A model generated the notes under the pieces. That model worked only from the letters and a program-made list of their open reading frames with translations, was not told where the DNA came from and ran no database searches. The translations under genes and the position numbers were made by a program. Positions 18,730-27,938 of a DNA stretch of 57,123 bases are shown in pieces; the first letter of the stretch is position 1; each line of letters starts with the position of its first letter. The stretch is from an uncultured Ruminococcus sp. (GTDB taxonomy: Bacteria; Bacillota; Clostridia; Oscillospirales; Ruminococcaceae), in the NCBI GenBank assembly GCA_900545345.1, contig UQYQ01000014.1, forward strand, positions 1 through 57,123. The letters run 5' to 3'.

Positions 18730-21339
18730 TTAGATATATTTTAATATATCTTTGATGTAAAACCTGAGCTCTTCATCGTTCATCTCATCGATGTTTGTCT
18801 TGCGCAGTTTTTCAATTGCTATTTTTTCGTTAATGCTGTCCATATCAATCTGTATATTGTCAGAATCAGAAATCTTGAAATTATTGTTTTCTTCTTCAAA
18901 ACCTTTTAACAGCTCATTAGCTCGATTTATAATTTTCGACGGAAGACCTGCAAGTTTTGCAACTTCAATTCCATAGCTTTCATCTACTCCGCCTCTGACA
19001 ATTTTCCTGAGAAATCTAATTCCCTGATTAGTTCGTTTTACTGCAACGCTGTAATTCTTAACGCCTTCCAGTTCATTTTCGAGTTCAATAAGTTCATGAT
19101 AGTGGGTTGCAAACAAAGTTTTGCATCCGAGTTTCTTAGACCCGGAAATATATTCGGCAACGCTTCGAGCAATACTTATTCCGTCAAAGGTTGAGGTTCC
19201 TCTTCCGACTTCATCTAAAATAACAAGACTGTTTTTTGTTGCATTTTTCACTATTTCAGCCACTTCACTCATTTCAACCATGAATGTAGACTGACCGGAT
19301 GTTAAATCATCTGAAGCACCGACTCTAGTGAATATCTGATCGACAACTGAAATTTTCGCATATTCGGCAGGTACAAATGAACCAATCTGTGCCATTAAAG
19401 TTATAAGAGCAATCTGACGCATATAAGTTGATTTACCTGACATATTAGGTCCTGTGATAATGCTCATCTTATTTTCCGTAAGATCTAAATATGTATCGTT
19501 CGGAACAAACATCTCATCTTTCTGCATCAGCTCAACAACAGGATGTCTTCCCTTTTTAATATCAATTACACCATCTATCGCTATTTCAGGCTTTGAGTAA
19601 TTATTTGATATTGCCACGGAAGCAAAAGAGGACAAAACATCAATTAACGCAAGTGCCGAAGCAGTTTCCTGAACAACAACAAGCTGTTTTGCAATATAGT
19701 CTCTTACCTCAACAAAAATGTCCTGCTCAAGTGAAATAACCTTATCATTGGCACTCAATATTGTATTTTCAGCGTCTTTGAGCTCTTCAGTTATATATCT
19801 TTCGCAATTTGTAAGTGTCTGCTTCCTTATATAGCTTTCTGGAACTAAACTTATATTTGATTTAGTTACTTCAATATAATATCCGAACACACGGTTATAT
19901 CCGATTTTTAATGTTTTAATTCCTGTGCGTTCTCTTTCTCGCTCAGCAATATTTTCAATAATACTTTTACCTCCGTGAATTATATCACGAAGCTCGTCCA
20001 GTTTTTCATTAAATCCGTCTTTAATTACACCGCCGTCCTTAATATTAACAGGAGGCTCGTCAACAATAGAATTATCAATCAAATTTGCAATATCTTCTAA
20101 TGTAGAAATCTTTGAATTTTCATTTATCAAAAGTTTTGATGAAAATGCCGATAATAATCTTTTTATCTCCGGCAGTTTACCTGCTGTAGCCGATAATGCA
20201 TTTAAATCCCTTGGTGTTGCGGTTTTATACATTACCCTTGTCATAAGACGTTCTATATCATAAATGCCTGCTAATGCTTCGCTGAGTTCACCCAGTGCTA
20301 CAGGATTCTGAGTCAACTGCTCAACTGCATCAAGCCTTTGAATGATTTTTGCGGGATTTGTCAATGGCTGGTCTATAAATGTTTTTAAAAGCCTTTTTCC
20401 CATAGATGTTTTATTTTTATCCAACACCCAAAGAAGAGAACCCTTTTTCTCTTTATTCCTTAAGGTTTCAGTCAGTTCCAAGTTCCTTCTGGCTGTAAAA
20501 CCAAGTGTCATTAACGGGTCGTTTTCATGTTTGGTTATGTTGGTAAATCTGCCGATTAAGGATTTTTGTGTGTCATAAATATATTTGAACAAGCCGCAGA
20601 CCGAATTGATTTCCGCGTTATTCTCATTTACTGAAAGCGTTGATATATCCGAAACAGAAAATTGTTCACATACAATATCTTTATTTTCAGAAACAGCAAA
20701 ATCTTTATCAACCAATACAGAGACACTCGATTTAAGCTTTTCTTTAATAAAAGACATTATTGCTTTGAGTTTTAAAACCTCATCATTAATCAAAACCTCA
20801 ACAGGTTCAAAACGAGAAAGTTCATTAACGGCGTCTGATACTGCATCTTTTCCGCTGAATAAATATAAATGAACTTCTCCTGTTGAAATATCGGCCATGC
20901 AAAGTGATATTTCATCGTCTTTGTAAAATGCTGAACATATGTAATTATTTTGTGTTTCGTCAAGCATGCTGCTTTCAATCAGTGTCCCGGGCGTAACAAC
21001 TCTTACAACTTCTCTCTTTACAAGTCCCTGTGCCTGAGACGGGTCTTCGGTTTGTTCACATATAGCTACCATAAAACCTTTGTCAATAAGTTTTTTTAAA
21101 TATACATCGCAAGCGTGGTGAGGAACTCCGCACATGGGAGCTCTCTCTTCCAATCCGCAATCACGACCGGTCAAAGTGAGTTCAAGTTCTCTTGAAACAA
21201 TTACTGCGTCATCGAAAAACATTTCATAGAAGTCACCAAGTCTGTAAAACACAATGTGATTTAAGTAATTCTTTTTAACTTCTACATATTTCTGCATCAT
21301 AGGTGACAACTTTGATACATCAACATCAGCTAATCTCAT
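18730..21339 (-). CDS. mutS: DNA mismatch repair protein MutS
   Basis: 869 residues, full length. The N-terminal mismatch-binding domain contains FYRLGDFYEMFFDDA with the Phe-x-Glu element, and the ATPase has GPNMSGKSTYMRQ near residue 617 and VILDEVGRGTSTFDG. It recognises mispairs and recruits MutL, encoded immediately downstream. It follows ylbF by 36 bp. Confidence 0.97.
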   Translation of the reverse strand: MRLADVDVSKLSPMMQKYVEVKKNYLNHIVFYRLGDFYEMFFDDAVIVSRELELTLTGRDCGLEERAPMCGVPHHACDVYLKKLIDKGFMVAICEQTEDPSQAQGLVKREVVRVVTPGTLIESSMLDETQNNYICSAFYKDDEISLCMADISTGEVHLYLFSGKDAVSDAVNELSRFEPVEVLINDEVLKLKAIMSFIKEKLKSSVSVLVDKDFAVSENKDIVCEQFSVSDISTLSVNENNAEINSVCGLFKYIYDTQKSLIGRFTNITKHENDPLMTLGFTARRNLELTETLRNKEKKGSLLWVLDKNKTSMGKRLLKTFIDQPLTNPAKIIQRLDAVEQLTQNPVALGELSEALAGIYDIERLMTRVMYKTATPRDLNALSATAGKLPEIKRLLSAFSSKLLINENSKISTLEDIANLIDNSIVDEPPVNIKDGGVIKDGFNEKLDELRDIIHGGKSIIENIAERERERTGIKTLKIGYNRVFGYYIEVTKSNISLVPESYIRKQTLTNCERYITEELKDAENTILSANDKVISLEQDIFVEVRDYIAKQLVVVQETASALALIDVLSSFASVAISNNYSKPEIAIDGVIDIKKGRHPVVELMQKDEMFVPNDTYLDLTENKMSIITGPNMSGKSTYMRQIALITLMAQIGSFVPAEYAKISVVDQIFTRVGASDDLTSGQSTFMVEMSEVAEIVKNATKNSLVILDEVGRGTSTFDGISIARSVAEYISGSKKLGCKTLFATHYHELIELENELEGVKNYSVAVKRTNQGIRFLRKIVRGGVDESYGIEVAKLAGLPSKIINRANELLKGFEEENNNFKISDSDNIQIDMDSINEKIAIEKLRKTNIDEMNDEELRFYIKDILKYI

Positions 21340-21375
21340 TCTAAACTCACTTCCTTACCGATTTTTAAAAACTAA

Positions 21376-21786
21376 TTAGTGACAGCCGCCGCATGTTGAA
21401 CAGCTTCCGCCGCAGCTTGCAGGCTGTTCTTCAGGGCAAGTCATTGGATCTTCACCGTTAGCAGCCATGCTTATAATATAATTTACTGAATTTAAAAGTT
21501 TATCTACTGCCTGCTGTGCAGTATTAAATTCCGACATATTAGGGTTTCCCATTATCTTTGTATAAACTTCTTTTAATTCACTGTCAAGCTTCTGCATAGC
21601 TTCAGGGTCCTTTTCTTCTTTTTGCATTTCCTGATTAAGCTGCATTCTCTTAACATTGAAATCGCCAATCATATTTTGAAGCTCAACATCTTTGTCGTTT
21701 TTCTCTTTTGCTTCCTGATACTTTTTGTATCTTTCATCTTCCTGAAGAGCCTTTCCGAGCTCTCTTGCCAATTCAATTACTGTCAT
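21376..21786 (-). CDS. YlbF/YmcA-family protein with cysteine-rich tail
   Basis: 136 residues. The helical core (ELARELGKALQEDERYKKYQEA) matches the YlbF/YmcA (RicF/RicA) family, whose members form a complex with YaaT that carries iron-sulfur clusters and controls RNase Y-dependent RNA processing. The C-terminus contains five cysteines (residues 117, 125, 129, 132 and 135; CGGSCSTCGGCH), a likely cluster ligand set. It lies directly behind miaB, itself an iron-sulfur enzyme, in the same run. Confidence 0.85.
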   Translation of the reverse strand: MTVIELARELGKALQEDERYKKYQEAKEKNDKDVELQNMIGDFNVKRMQLNQEMQKEEKDPEAMQKLDSELKEVYTKIMGNPNMSEFNTAQQAVDKLLNSVNYIISMAANGEDPMTCPEEQPASCGGSCSTCGGCH

Positions 21787-21814
21787 TTTTAAAATACTCC
21801 TTTAAATTTTATTA

Positions 21815-23200
21815 TTAAACAATTTCGCCGAGCATTGCCCAGCTCATTGATTTAATTATCTTAACATTGACAAAACTTCCTATCAAGCTTTTATCACCGA
21901 CAAATTCAACAATAATATTTTCATCACATCTTCCCTGAAGATGCTTGTCAGAGGTTCTCCCCTCACTTTCAGCTAAAACTCTTAAAGTTTTTCCCACAAA
22001 GCGTGACAGCCAAGGCACGGTCACTTCTCTGTGTTCCAGCAACAGCTCCCTAAGCCAAAGTCCTTTTTGTTTGTCACTTATATTATCTTCCATCAAAGCA
22101 GCCTTGGTTCCGCTTCTTTTTGAGTAAACAAATGAATATATATTATCAAATTTAAAACGCTTAACCGCTTCCTTTGTTTCACAAAATTCTTCATATGTTT
22201 CGCCCGGAAAACCCACTATAATATCGCTCGTGAACGAAAAGTCAGGATCTTTATCTCTTGCATAATCGATTATTTCTGAATATTCTTCAATTGTATATTT
22301 TCTGTTCATTTCCCTAAGTATTCTGTCACAGCCGGACTGCATAGGCAGATGAAGATGCTTGCATACCTTATCACATTCAAGTATAGCATCAATAAGCTCC
22401 GGCGTTGCATCTTTAGGATGAGAACTCATAAAACGAATTCTGAAATCACCGTCTATTGTATTTAACTTTCTGAGAAGTGACGGAAATCCGTAACTATAGG
22501 AATTAACATTTTGACCAAGCAAAGTTATCTCTTTATAGCCGTCATGTACTAAATCTTTAACTTCATCATAAACTGCTTGGACTGTTCGTGAGCGTTCTCT
22601 TCCCCGAACATACGGTACTATACAGTATGTACAAAAATTATTACAGCCATACATTACAGGAACAGAGGCTTTTATTTTATCGTCACGAAGCTGTTTGAAA
22701 TTTTCATTAATTTCACTTTCCTGTTCGGTTATATTAAATACCCTGTTTTTATTCTTCAATACTTCATAAAGCATTTCATAAAACCGATTAAATGCAAATG
22801 TACCGAAAACCAAATCAACCTGCTTGTAAGTCTGCTTTATACGCTCTGCAATATGCTTTTGCTGTGCCATACAGCCGCATATGCAAACAACTGTGTCGGG
22901 CTTTTCTTTTTTTAAACGCTTGTACTCGCCTATAGTGCCGAAAACCCTGTCCTCAGCATTTTCTCTCACAGCACATGTGTTTAGTATAATTAAATCGGCA
23001 TTATCAGTATTATCTGTAAATTCATAACCGATTTTTTTAATCAAATCTTTAAGTTTCTCACCGTCGGTAACATTCTGCTGACAGCCGAAAGAATGTAAGT
23101 AGCATAACGGCTTGGTTTTTCTGTATATATCAGAAACCAAAACTTTTAGATTCTCAATTGAAAAATCGTTATTTATACAACATATAGATTCTTTTTTCAA
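21815..23200 (-). CDS. miaB: tRNA-2-methylthio-N6-dimethylallyladenosine synthase
   Basis: 461 residues. The N-terminal methylthiotransferase domain supplies three cysteines (GCQQNVTDGE, NTCAVRENA, CGCMAQ) and the radical SAM domain has CNNFCTYC (CxxxCxxC); a TRAM domain ends the protein. It holds two 4Fe-4S clusters and methylthiolates i6A37 of tRNA. It is the first gene of the long minus-strand run and is served by the promoter at 23232-23260. An N-terminal extension of ~35 residues before the first domain is usual for clostridial MiaB. Confidence 0.96.
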   Translation of the reverse strand: MKKESICCINNDFSIENLKVLVSDIYRKTKPLCYLHSFGCQQNVTDGEKLKDLIKKIGYEFTDNTDNADLIILNTCAVRENAEDRVFGTIGEYKRLKKEKPDTVVCICGCMAQQKHIAERIKQTYKQVDLVFGTFAFNRFYEMLYEVLKNKNRVFNITEQESEINENFKQLRDDKIKASVPVMYGCNNFCTYCIVPYVRGRERSRTVQAVYDEVKDLVHDGYKEITLLGQNVNSYSYGFPSLLRKLNTIDGDFRIRFMSSHPKDATPELIDAILECDKVCKHLHLPMQSGCDRILREMNRKYTIEEYSEIIDYARDKDPDFSFTSDIIVGFPGETYEEFCETKEAVKRFKFDNIYSFVYSKRSGTKAALMEDNISDKQKGLWLRELLLEHREVTVPWLSRFVGKTLRVLAESEGRTSDKHLQGRCDENIIVEFVGDKSLIGSFVNVKIIKSMSWAMLGEIV

Positions 23201-23231
23201 AATAATACTCCCTTTTATTTATATATAGCGT

Positions 23232-23260
23232 ATTATACCATACAATAACAGTTATTTCAA
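23232..23260 (-). promoter_or_regulatory. Consensus promoter of the miaB-ylbF-mutSL run
   Basis: Minus strand TTGAAA, 17-base spacer ending TATGG, then TATAAT, giving an extended -10 (TGGTATAAT). It is 32 bases upstream of the miaB start. It is back to back with the dnaD promoter at 23283-23311; the two -10 regions lie at opposite ends of a shared 12-bp inverted repeat. Confidence 0.85.
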
Positions 23261-23282
23261 GTAAATTTATTATTATTTTGAA

Positions 23283-23311
23283 TTGCAAATGATTTTTTTG
23301 TATGGTATACT
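23283..23311 (+). promoter_or_regulatory. Promoter of the dnaD-dnaC pair
   Basis: TTGCAA, 17-base spacer ending TATGG, TATACT. The predicted transcript starts near 23318, about 54 nt before the dnaD ATG at 23372. Confidence 0.85.
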
Positions 23312-23371
23312 AAATTTATATTTTTGTCAGATTATTTGTTATTAAGACTTATTTTAGAATCGAGGTTCAAG

Positions 23372-24454
23372 ATGAAGTATAAAATAGAGCGAAAAAACTG
23401 GGGCTGCTTTTTTTCTGTTCCCTGTGAAGCGGTACAAAAACATATAAAGCTTTGCAGCGGTGATTTCTTCAAGGTCTTATTATGCATTTTATCAAGTGAA
23501 GAAAACGAAATTGTTTCTGAAGATATAAGCTGTATTTCGGGAATTAATATCGATATTGTTGATGACGCCATAGTTTATTGGAGTCAGGCGGGAATTTTTT
23601 CGGTGCTTAATGTTACAGTTTTAAAAAACAATAATGCAAAAGCTGTCATTGCAAATGACAGTCATCAAGTATCAAATGATATTATATTAAAGCCTTATAC
23701 CGGTTCATTATCTAACGAAACGCAAAAAGTTTCAATTGTACCTTCGGTCAACCCTACAAAGAATTCTCTTGAAAGAAAAAGTCATGTTAAATACTCGGCA
23801 AAAGATGTCGCAGATATTATAAACAGTCAAATAGAAATTAAAGAAATGTTTTCTCAGCTTGAAGTTATATTAAAAAGAAATTTAAAATTCTCCGAGCAAT
23901 GCGGATATATTAATCTAGTTGAAAACTACGGCTTTCCTGCCGCATCAATTCTTCTTCTTGTTCAATATTGTGAGGATATAGGCAAATCCAGCATTAAATA
24001 CATAGAAAAAATCGCTAATGATTGGTTTGAACAGGATATTACTTCTTATCCTCAGGTTGAAGCTCAAATTATTAAAATGACAAAATCACACACGATAGAA
24101 AATAAAGTTTCTAAAATATTCGGAATGACAACAGCACTCACAAAAAAACAGAAAGAATATATAAACTCATGGACTGATTTGGGCTTTAATCCTGATATGA
24201 TTGAACTTGCATATGAGCGATGCGTCAATCAGATAAATAAATTATCTTTTCCGTATATTAATAAAATACTTACAAACTGGTCGAAGGATAATGCTTTTAC
24301 TGCAGAAGAAGTTAATATACTTGATACAAAAGGGAAAAAAAGCATTTCAAAGACTAAGGAAAAAGAACACTCTTTCGATTTGGACGAATTTGATGAATTT
24401 ACTTTAAATTATGTTCCTCAAATTAAAGGAAAAGAACAGAGAACGGATAAATAA
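23372..24454 (+). CDS. dnaD: DnaD-domain replication protein
   Basis: 360 residues from the ATG at 23372, which has GAGG seven bases upstream; the frame is open back to a TTG at 23324, but that would remove most of the leader. The N-terminal winged-helix region (about 1-85) is followed by two DnaB2-type repeats (about 150-220 and 240-305, each with the YI..W/ILxxxxxxGK-style helical pattern, e.g. VENYGFPAASILLLVQYCED). DnaD/DnaB proteins remodel DNA and help load the replicative helicase. It precedes a DnaC/DnaI-type loader by 41 bp, which supports this role. Confidence 0.85.
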   Translation: MKYKIERKNWGCFFSVPCEAVQKHIKLCSGDFFKVLLCILSSEENEIVSEDISCISGINIDIVDDAIVYWSQAGIFSVLNVTVLKNNNAKAVIANDSHQVSNDIILKPYTGSLSNETQKVSIVPSVNPTKNSLERKSHVKYSAKDVADIINSQIEIKEMFSQLEVILKRNLKFSEQCGYINLVENYGFPAASILLLVQYCEDIGKSSIKYIEKIANDWFEQDITSYPQVEAQIIKMTKSHTIENKVSKIFGMTTALTKKQKEYINSWTDLGFNPDMIELAYERCVNQINKLSFPYINKILTNWSKDNAFTAEEVNILDTKGKKSISKTKEKEHSFDLDEFDEFTLNYVPQIKGKEQRTDK

Positions 24455-24495
24455 TATAAACAGGAGGAATGTTCCGAAGGGAGCATAAATTTAAA

Positions 24496-25488
24496 ATGAA
24501 AAATATATCACAATCGGCTTTCACTAAAGCAGCTTTAGAAATCGAAAACAGAAAAAGCAAGGCTTTGCAAACACTTGAGCTTCATAAAATCGAAATCAGC
24601 CAAAAAGCTCCTGAAATAAATTCTTTATATAATAAAGTGTTACAGACAAGCATAGAACTTTCAAAAGCTATAATTTCACACAGCGGTGACATTGACGCAA
24701 TAATAAATGAACTCAAGGAAAAAAATCTTGAAAGCCAATTTAAAATTAAAATAATGCTAAAAGAATTCGGTTATCCCGAAGACTATTTGAAAGCAAAGTA
24801 TACCTGCTCTATATGTAATGACAGCGGATATGTAAACGGAAACAGATGTGTCTGCTTTAATGAACTGATAAAAAAGTTCACGGTTGATGAGTTAAATGAA
24901 AGCTGTAAAATAGAACTTCACGACTTCGAGGAATTTAATTTGAATTTATACTCAAATCTTCCTGATGAAAAATCAGGTATTGTCCCAAGAGAAAGAATGA
25001 ATAATATTCTTATTCACTGCAAAGACTTTGTTGATACATTTTCAAAACATTCATCTTCCCTGTTCTTTTTAGGTAAAACAGGACTCGGAAAGACCTTTAT
25101 ATCTTCTATGATTGCAAAATCACTGATAGACAAAGGCTTTAATGTTGCATTTGACTCTATAAACAATTTCCTTATTAAAGCCGAAAACGACCACTTCGGA
25201 AGAAGCAGCGGAAATACCGTTGACACTCTTTTAAATGCTGATTTAGTTATTCTTGATGATTTGGGGTCTGAGTTTTCAACGCCGTTTAACAATGCAACAC
25301 TGTATAATATTATAAACAGCAGAATTAATATGGATCTTCCGACAATCGTTTCTACTAATCTCTCGCTTTCGGAACTTGAAGAAAAATATGACGACAGAAT
25401 TATTTCAAGGCTTACGGGAATGTATACTCCGCTTAGATTTTTCGGTACAGATATAAGACAGGTCAAAAGGCGTATGATGAATAAATAA
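24496..25488 (+). CDS. dnaC: DnaC/DnaI-type helicase loader ATPase
   Basis: About 330 residues. A zinc-binding element CSICNDSGYVNGNRCVCF (near residue 108) precedes the AAA+ core with FFLGKTGLGKTFISSMIA (Walker A), LVILDDLGSE (Walker B) and an ISRLTGMY arginine-finger region. Such proteins load the replicative helicase with DnaD/DnaB. Start is uncertain: ATG 24469 lies too close to AGGAGG, while ATG 24496 begins the conserved part and has GGGAG 12 bases upstream. It ends at a bidirectional terminator shared with tyrS. Confidence 0.88.
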   Translation: MKNISQSAFTKAALEIENRKSKALQTLELHKIEISQKAPEINSLYNKVLQTSIELSKAIISHSGDIDAIINELKEKNLESQFKIKIMLKEFGYPEDYLKAKYTCSICNDSGYVNGNRCVCFNELIKKFTVDELNESCKIELHDFEEFNLNLYSNLPDEKSGIVPRERMNNILIHCKDFVDTFSKHSSSLFFLGKTGLGKTFISSMIAKSLIDKGFNVAFDSINNFLIKAENDHFGRSSGNTVDTLLNADLVILDDLGSEFSTPFNNATLYNIINSRINMDLPTIVSTNLSLSELEEKYDDRIISRLTGMYTPLRFFGTDIRQVKRRMMNK

Positions 25489-25494
25489 TAAATT

Positions 25495-25528
25495 AAGGTG
25501 AAAAGCTTATATGCTCTTCACCTTTTTA
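25495..25528. terminator. Bidirectional terminator between dnaC and tyrS
   Basis: AAGGTGAA...TTCACCTT stem with an inner AGC/GCT step and a short loop, with a T run on the plus side and an A run on the minus side. It separates two convergent transcripts. Confidence 0.85.
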
Positions 25529-25542
25529 TAATATCTTATTTA

Positions 25543-26763
25543 TTACGCTAATTCTGCTTTGTGAAAGACTTTCTTGCCTTTTTTTATTATGACAGGCTCT
25601 GAAAGGTTTATTACAGCCTTTGGATCTGGAATTTTTTCATCGTTGATTGAAACTCCGCCCTGCTGAACAAGTCTTCTCGCTTCACCGTTTGATGATGCAA
25701 GTCCGCATTTAACCAAAAGAGTAAGCAAGCCAATGCTTCCTTCTTCATTCAAATCTTCAGAGTTTATTTTTGTTGTCGGCATATCATCACTTGACTTTGC
25801 ACTTCCGAAAACTGCCTTTGCCGCATTCTGAGCTTTTATAGCTTCTTCTTCACCATGAACCATTTTTGTAAGTTCAAATCCGAGAAGCTCTTTTGCTTTA
25901 TTAAGTTCTGCACCCTCAAGAGTTCTTTCCATTTCTTCAATCTCTTCAACAGGAACAAATGTAAGCATCTTCAGGCACTTAATTACATCATCATCGCTGA
26001 CATTTCTCCAGTACTGATAAAAATCATAAGGAGATGTTTTTTCAGCGTCAAGCCAAACAGCACCTTTTTCTGTTTTGCCCATCTTTTTGCCCTCTGAGTT
26101 AAGCAAAAGAGTAATAGTCATCGCATATGCGTCTTTACCCAGCTTCCTGCGTATAAGCTCTGTTCCGCCGAGCATATTGCTCCACTGGTCATCTCCGCCG
26201 AACTGCATATTGCAGCCGTATTTCTGATATAGCATATAAAAATCATAGCTCTGCATAATCATGTAATTAAATTCAAGGAAAGAAAGTCCCCTTTCCATTC
26301 TCTGCTTATAGCACTCGGCAGTAAGCATTCTGTTCACACTGAAATGAGGTCCTACATCTCTAAGCATTTCAACATAATTAAGTCCCATAAGCCAATCGGC
26401 ATTATTAACAATTATAGCTTTGTCCTCAGAAAAATCAATAAAACGGCTCATCTGCTTTTTAAAGCAGTCAACATTGTGCTGAATGGTTTCAGGTGTCATC
26501 ATTTTTCTCATGTCTGTTTTTCCTGACGGGTCACCAATCATTGCAGTTCCGCCGCCGATTAAGACAATAGGCTTATTACCTGCCATCTGCATTCTCTTCA
26601 TTAAACAAAGAGCCATGAAATGCCCTACATGAAGACTGTCTGCTGTAGGGTCAAAGCCAATATAAAATGTAGCTTTTCCCGCATTTACAAGCTCTTCTAT
26701 TTCCTTTTCATCAGTAAGCTGTGCAAGTAATCCTCTTCTTTTTAGTTCTTCAAATACTGTCAT
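25543..26763 (-). CDS. tyrS: Tyrosyl-tRNA synthetase
   Basis: 406 residues. Class I motifs SLHVGHFMALCLM (HIGH) and KKMGKTEKGA (KMSKS) are present, with GDPSGKTDMR in the active site and a C-terminal S4 domain (about 345-400). The ATG at 26763 is preceded by GGAGG formed by the last codons of the GNAT gene. There is no leader of its own: the only nearby tyrosine-specific T-box lies at about 28.9-29.1 kb, with three genes in between, so tyrS is presumably the last gene of that transcript. Confidence 0.96.
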   Translation of the reverse strand: MTVFEELKRRGLLAQLTDEKEIEELVNAGKATFYIGFDPTADSLHVGHFMALCLMKRMQMAGNKPIVLIGGGTAMIGDPSGKTDMRKMMTPETIQHNVDCFKKQMSRFIDFSEDKAIIVNNADWLMGLNYVEMLRDVGPHFSVNRMLTAECYKQRMERGLSFLEFNYMIMQSYDFYMLYQKYGCNMQFGGDDQWSNMLGGTELIRRKLGKDAYAMTITLLLNSEGKKMGKTEKGAVWLDAEKTSPYDFYQYWRNVSDDDVIKCLKMLTFVPVEEIEEMERTLEGAELNKAKELLGFELTKMVHGEEEAIKAQNAAKAVFGSAKSSDDMPTTKINSEDLNEEGSIGLLTLLVKCGLASSNGEARRLVQQGGVSINDEKIPDPKAVINLSEPVIIKKGKKVFHKAELA

Positions 26764-26766
26764 TTT

Positions 26767-27237
26767 TTAGTCCTCCGTTTTTAGTTTTACTTCCATAGTT
26801 ATAAGTTGGGGTTCAAAACCGCACCTTTCATACAACTTATATGCATTTTCATTTTCTGCCCTAACGCATATTTCCAAGACATCAAGCTTCTTGTTATTAA
26901 CATAAGATTTAATATAATTCAAAAGCTCTGTCCCGATACCCTCGTTCCTATAATTTTCATCAACAGCCAATTCATCAATAAGGCATACTTTTTTTCTAAT
27001 TTTTATAGGTATATCACGAATGCTTTCGGTAACCATTGCATAGCCTTTTATTGTTTCATCTTCAAAAACAAAGATCTCTTTTTCGTCACTTTCTATAGCC
27101 TTTAAAAGAGAGTTATAGTAAAACTCTTCATCAGGCATTTTAAAGGTCTTTGGGTCCATGTCACAATGACGCTTTATCAATTGCCTATCAATATTAATTA
27201 TTTTATCTATATCATGCAAACTTGCCTTTCTTATCAT
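26767..27237 (-). CDS. GNAT-family N-acetyltransferase
   Basis: 156 residues from the ATG at 27237, preceded by GGTGAT. The frame continues upstream to 27369 through the palindromic repeat, and this extension is judged non-coding or repeat-derived. The GNAT core shows LIDELAVDENYRNEGIGTELLNYI (motif A, R/Q-x-x-G-x-G/A: RNEGIGTELL) and ENENAYKLYERCGFE. It would transfer an acetyl group from acetyl-CoA to an unknown amine. It abuts tyrS (3 bp). Confidence 0.85.
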   Translation of the reverse strand: MIRKASLHDIDKIINIDRQLIKRHCDMDPKTFKMPDEEFYYNSLLKAIESDEKEIFVFEDETIKGYAMVTESIRDIPIKIRKKVCLIDELAVDENYRNEGIGTELLNYIKSYVNNKKLDVLEICVRAENENAYKLYERCGFEPQLITMEVKLKTED

Positions 27238-27250
27238 ATTAATCACCATG

Positions 27251-27452
27251 CCTTTGCTTTGCAAAGGCTCTCCTTCCTGCGGAATTTGAGTCGATTCCGG
27301 CAACGGAATTGCCGCAATACCTTTTTTGCGGCAAAGGCTCAAAAACGTTCGTGAAAAAGTATTTTTCACGTTAATACCTTGTTTTCAATTTTATTCAACT
27401 GAAAATGCTTCATAAGCGATGAAATCAAATACTGATTTCACGGATACCGCCT
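27251..27452 (-). repeat. Palindrome-rich element with possible mini-ORF
   Basis: About 200 bases hold at least four exact inverted repeats: CCTTTGC/GCAAAGG (27251-27267), TTGCCGCAA/TTGCGGCAA (27309-27334), CGTGAAAAA/TTTTTCACG (27350-27370) and TGAAATCA/TGATTTCA (27420-27440), plus imperfect ones. On the minus strand AAGGAGG precedes a GTG-started 16-codon frame (VKSVFDFIAYEAFSVE) ending in TAA. Density of palindromes and lack of a normal gene suggest a dispersed repeat or structured RNA inserted between the hypothetical gene and the GNAT gene. Confidence 0.6.
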
Positions 27453-27466
27453 CCTTTCAAGAAATC

Positions 27467-27919
27467 TTAGATATTATTATGTATATAGTATAAAGTGTGA
27501 CTGTCTATGTCATATAAATAGACATTATAATCATCAAATTTCTCATAATATGAACTACCAATTTTTTTGCCCTCTTTTGAATCTATGTAAACATAATCCC
27601 CTGTAGTTATTATATAATTATCAAAATCATATTCACTGCTTCTGTTGGAAACATTAATCCACTCTCTGAAATTTCGAAAATAACTAAGAATATTTTCTAT
27701 ATCATCTTCACTAACTAAAGAATAAAGCTTGTTTTTTGAAAACTTTTCATCATATTCCTCTGTATAAAAATATTTACAATAGTCTGTATAATCCTGAAAG
27801 CCGTCATTATCATAACATTCAATCTTGTCATAATAACCTCTTATTATAGCATTGTCATGAACATAATACCAAATAGTCAGTATACAGAGAACTGATGCGA
27901 TAATATAAATTTTTTTCAT
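27467..27919 (-). CDS. Hypothetical protein with N-terminal membrane anchor
   Basis: 150 residues, not recognised. An N-terminal hydrophobic segment (about 3-20, KKIYIIASVLCILTIWYYV) suggests a membrane anchor or uncleaved signal; the rest is rich in Asp, Tyr and Asn with no cysteine pair pattern. It follows the radical SAM gene by 19 bp and is probably co-transcribed. Composition and codon use look like the neighbours. Confidence 0.7.
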   Translation of the reverse strand: MKKIYIIASVLCILTIWYYVHDNAIIRGYYDKIECYDNDGFQDYTDYCKYFYTEEYDEKFSKNKLYSLVSEDDIENILSYFRNFREWINVSNRSSEYDFDNYIITTGDYVYIDSKEGKKIGSSYYEKFDDYNVYLYDIDSHTLYYIHNNI

Positions 27920-27938
27920 TTAACTCACCATGTTTTTA

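Noticed and set aside
27238..27369. 44-residue N-terminal extension of the GNAT protein
   Set aside because: It is encoded entirely by the palindromic element and precedes the normal family start, which has its own GGTGAT site.
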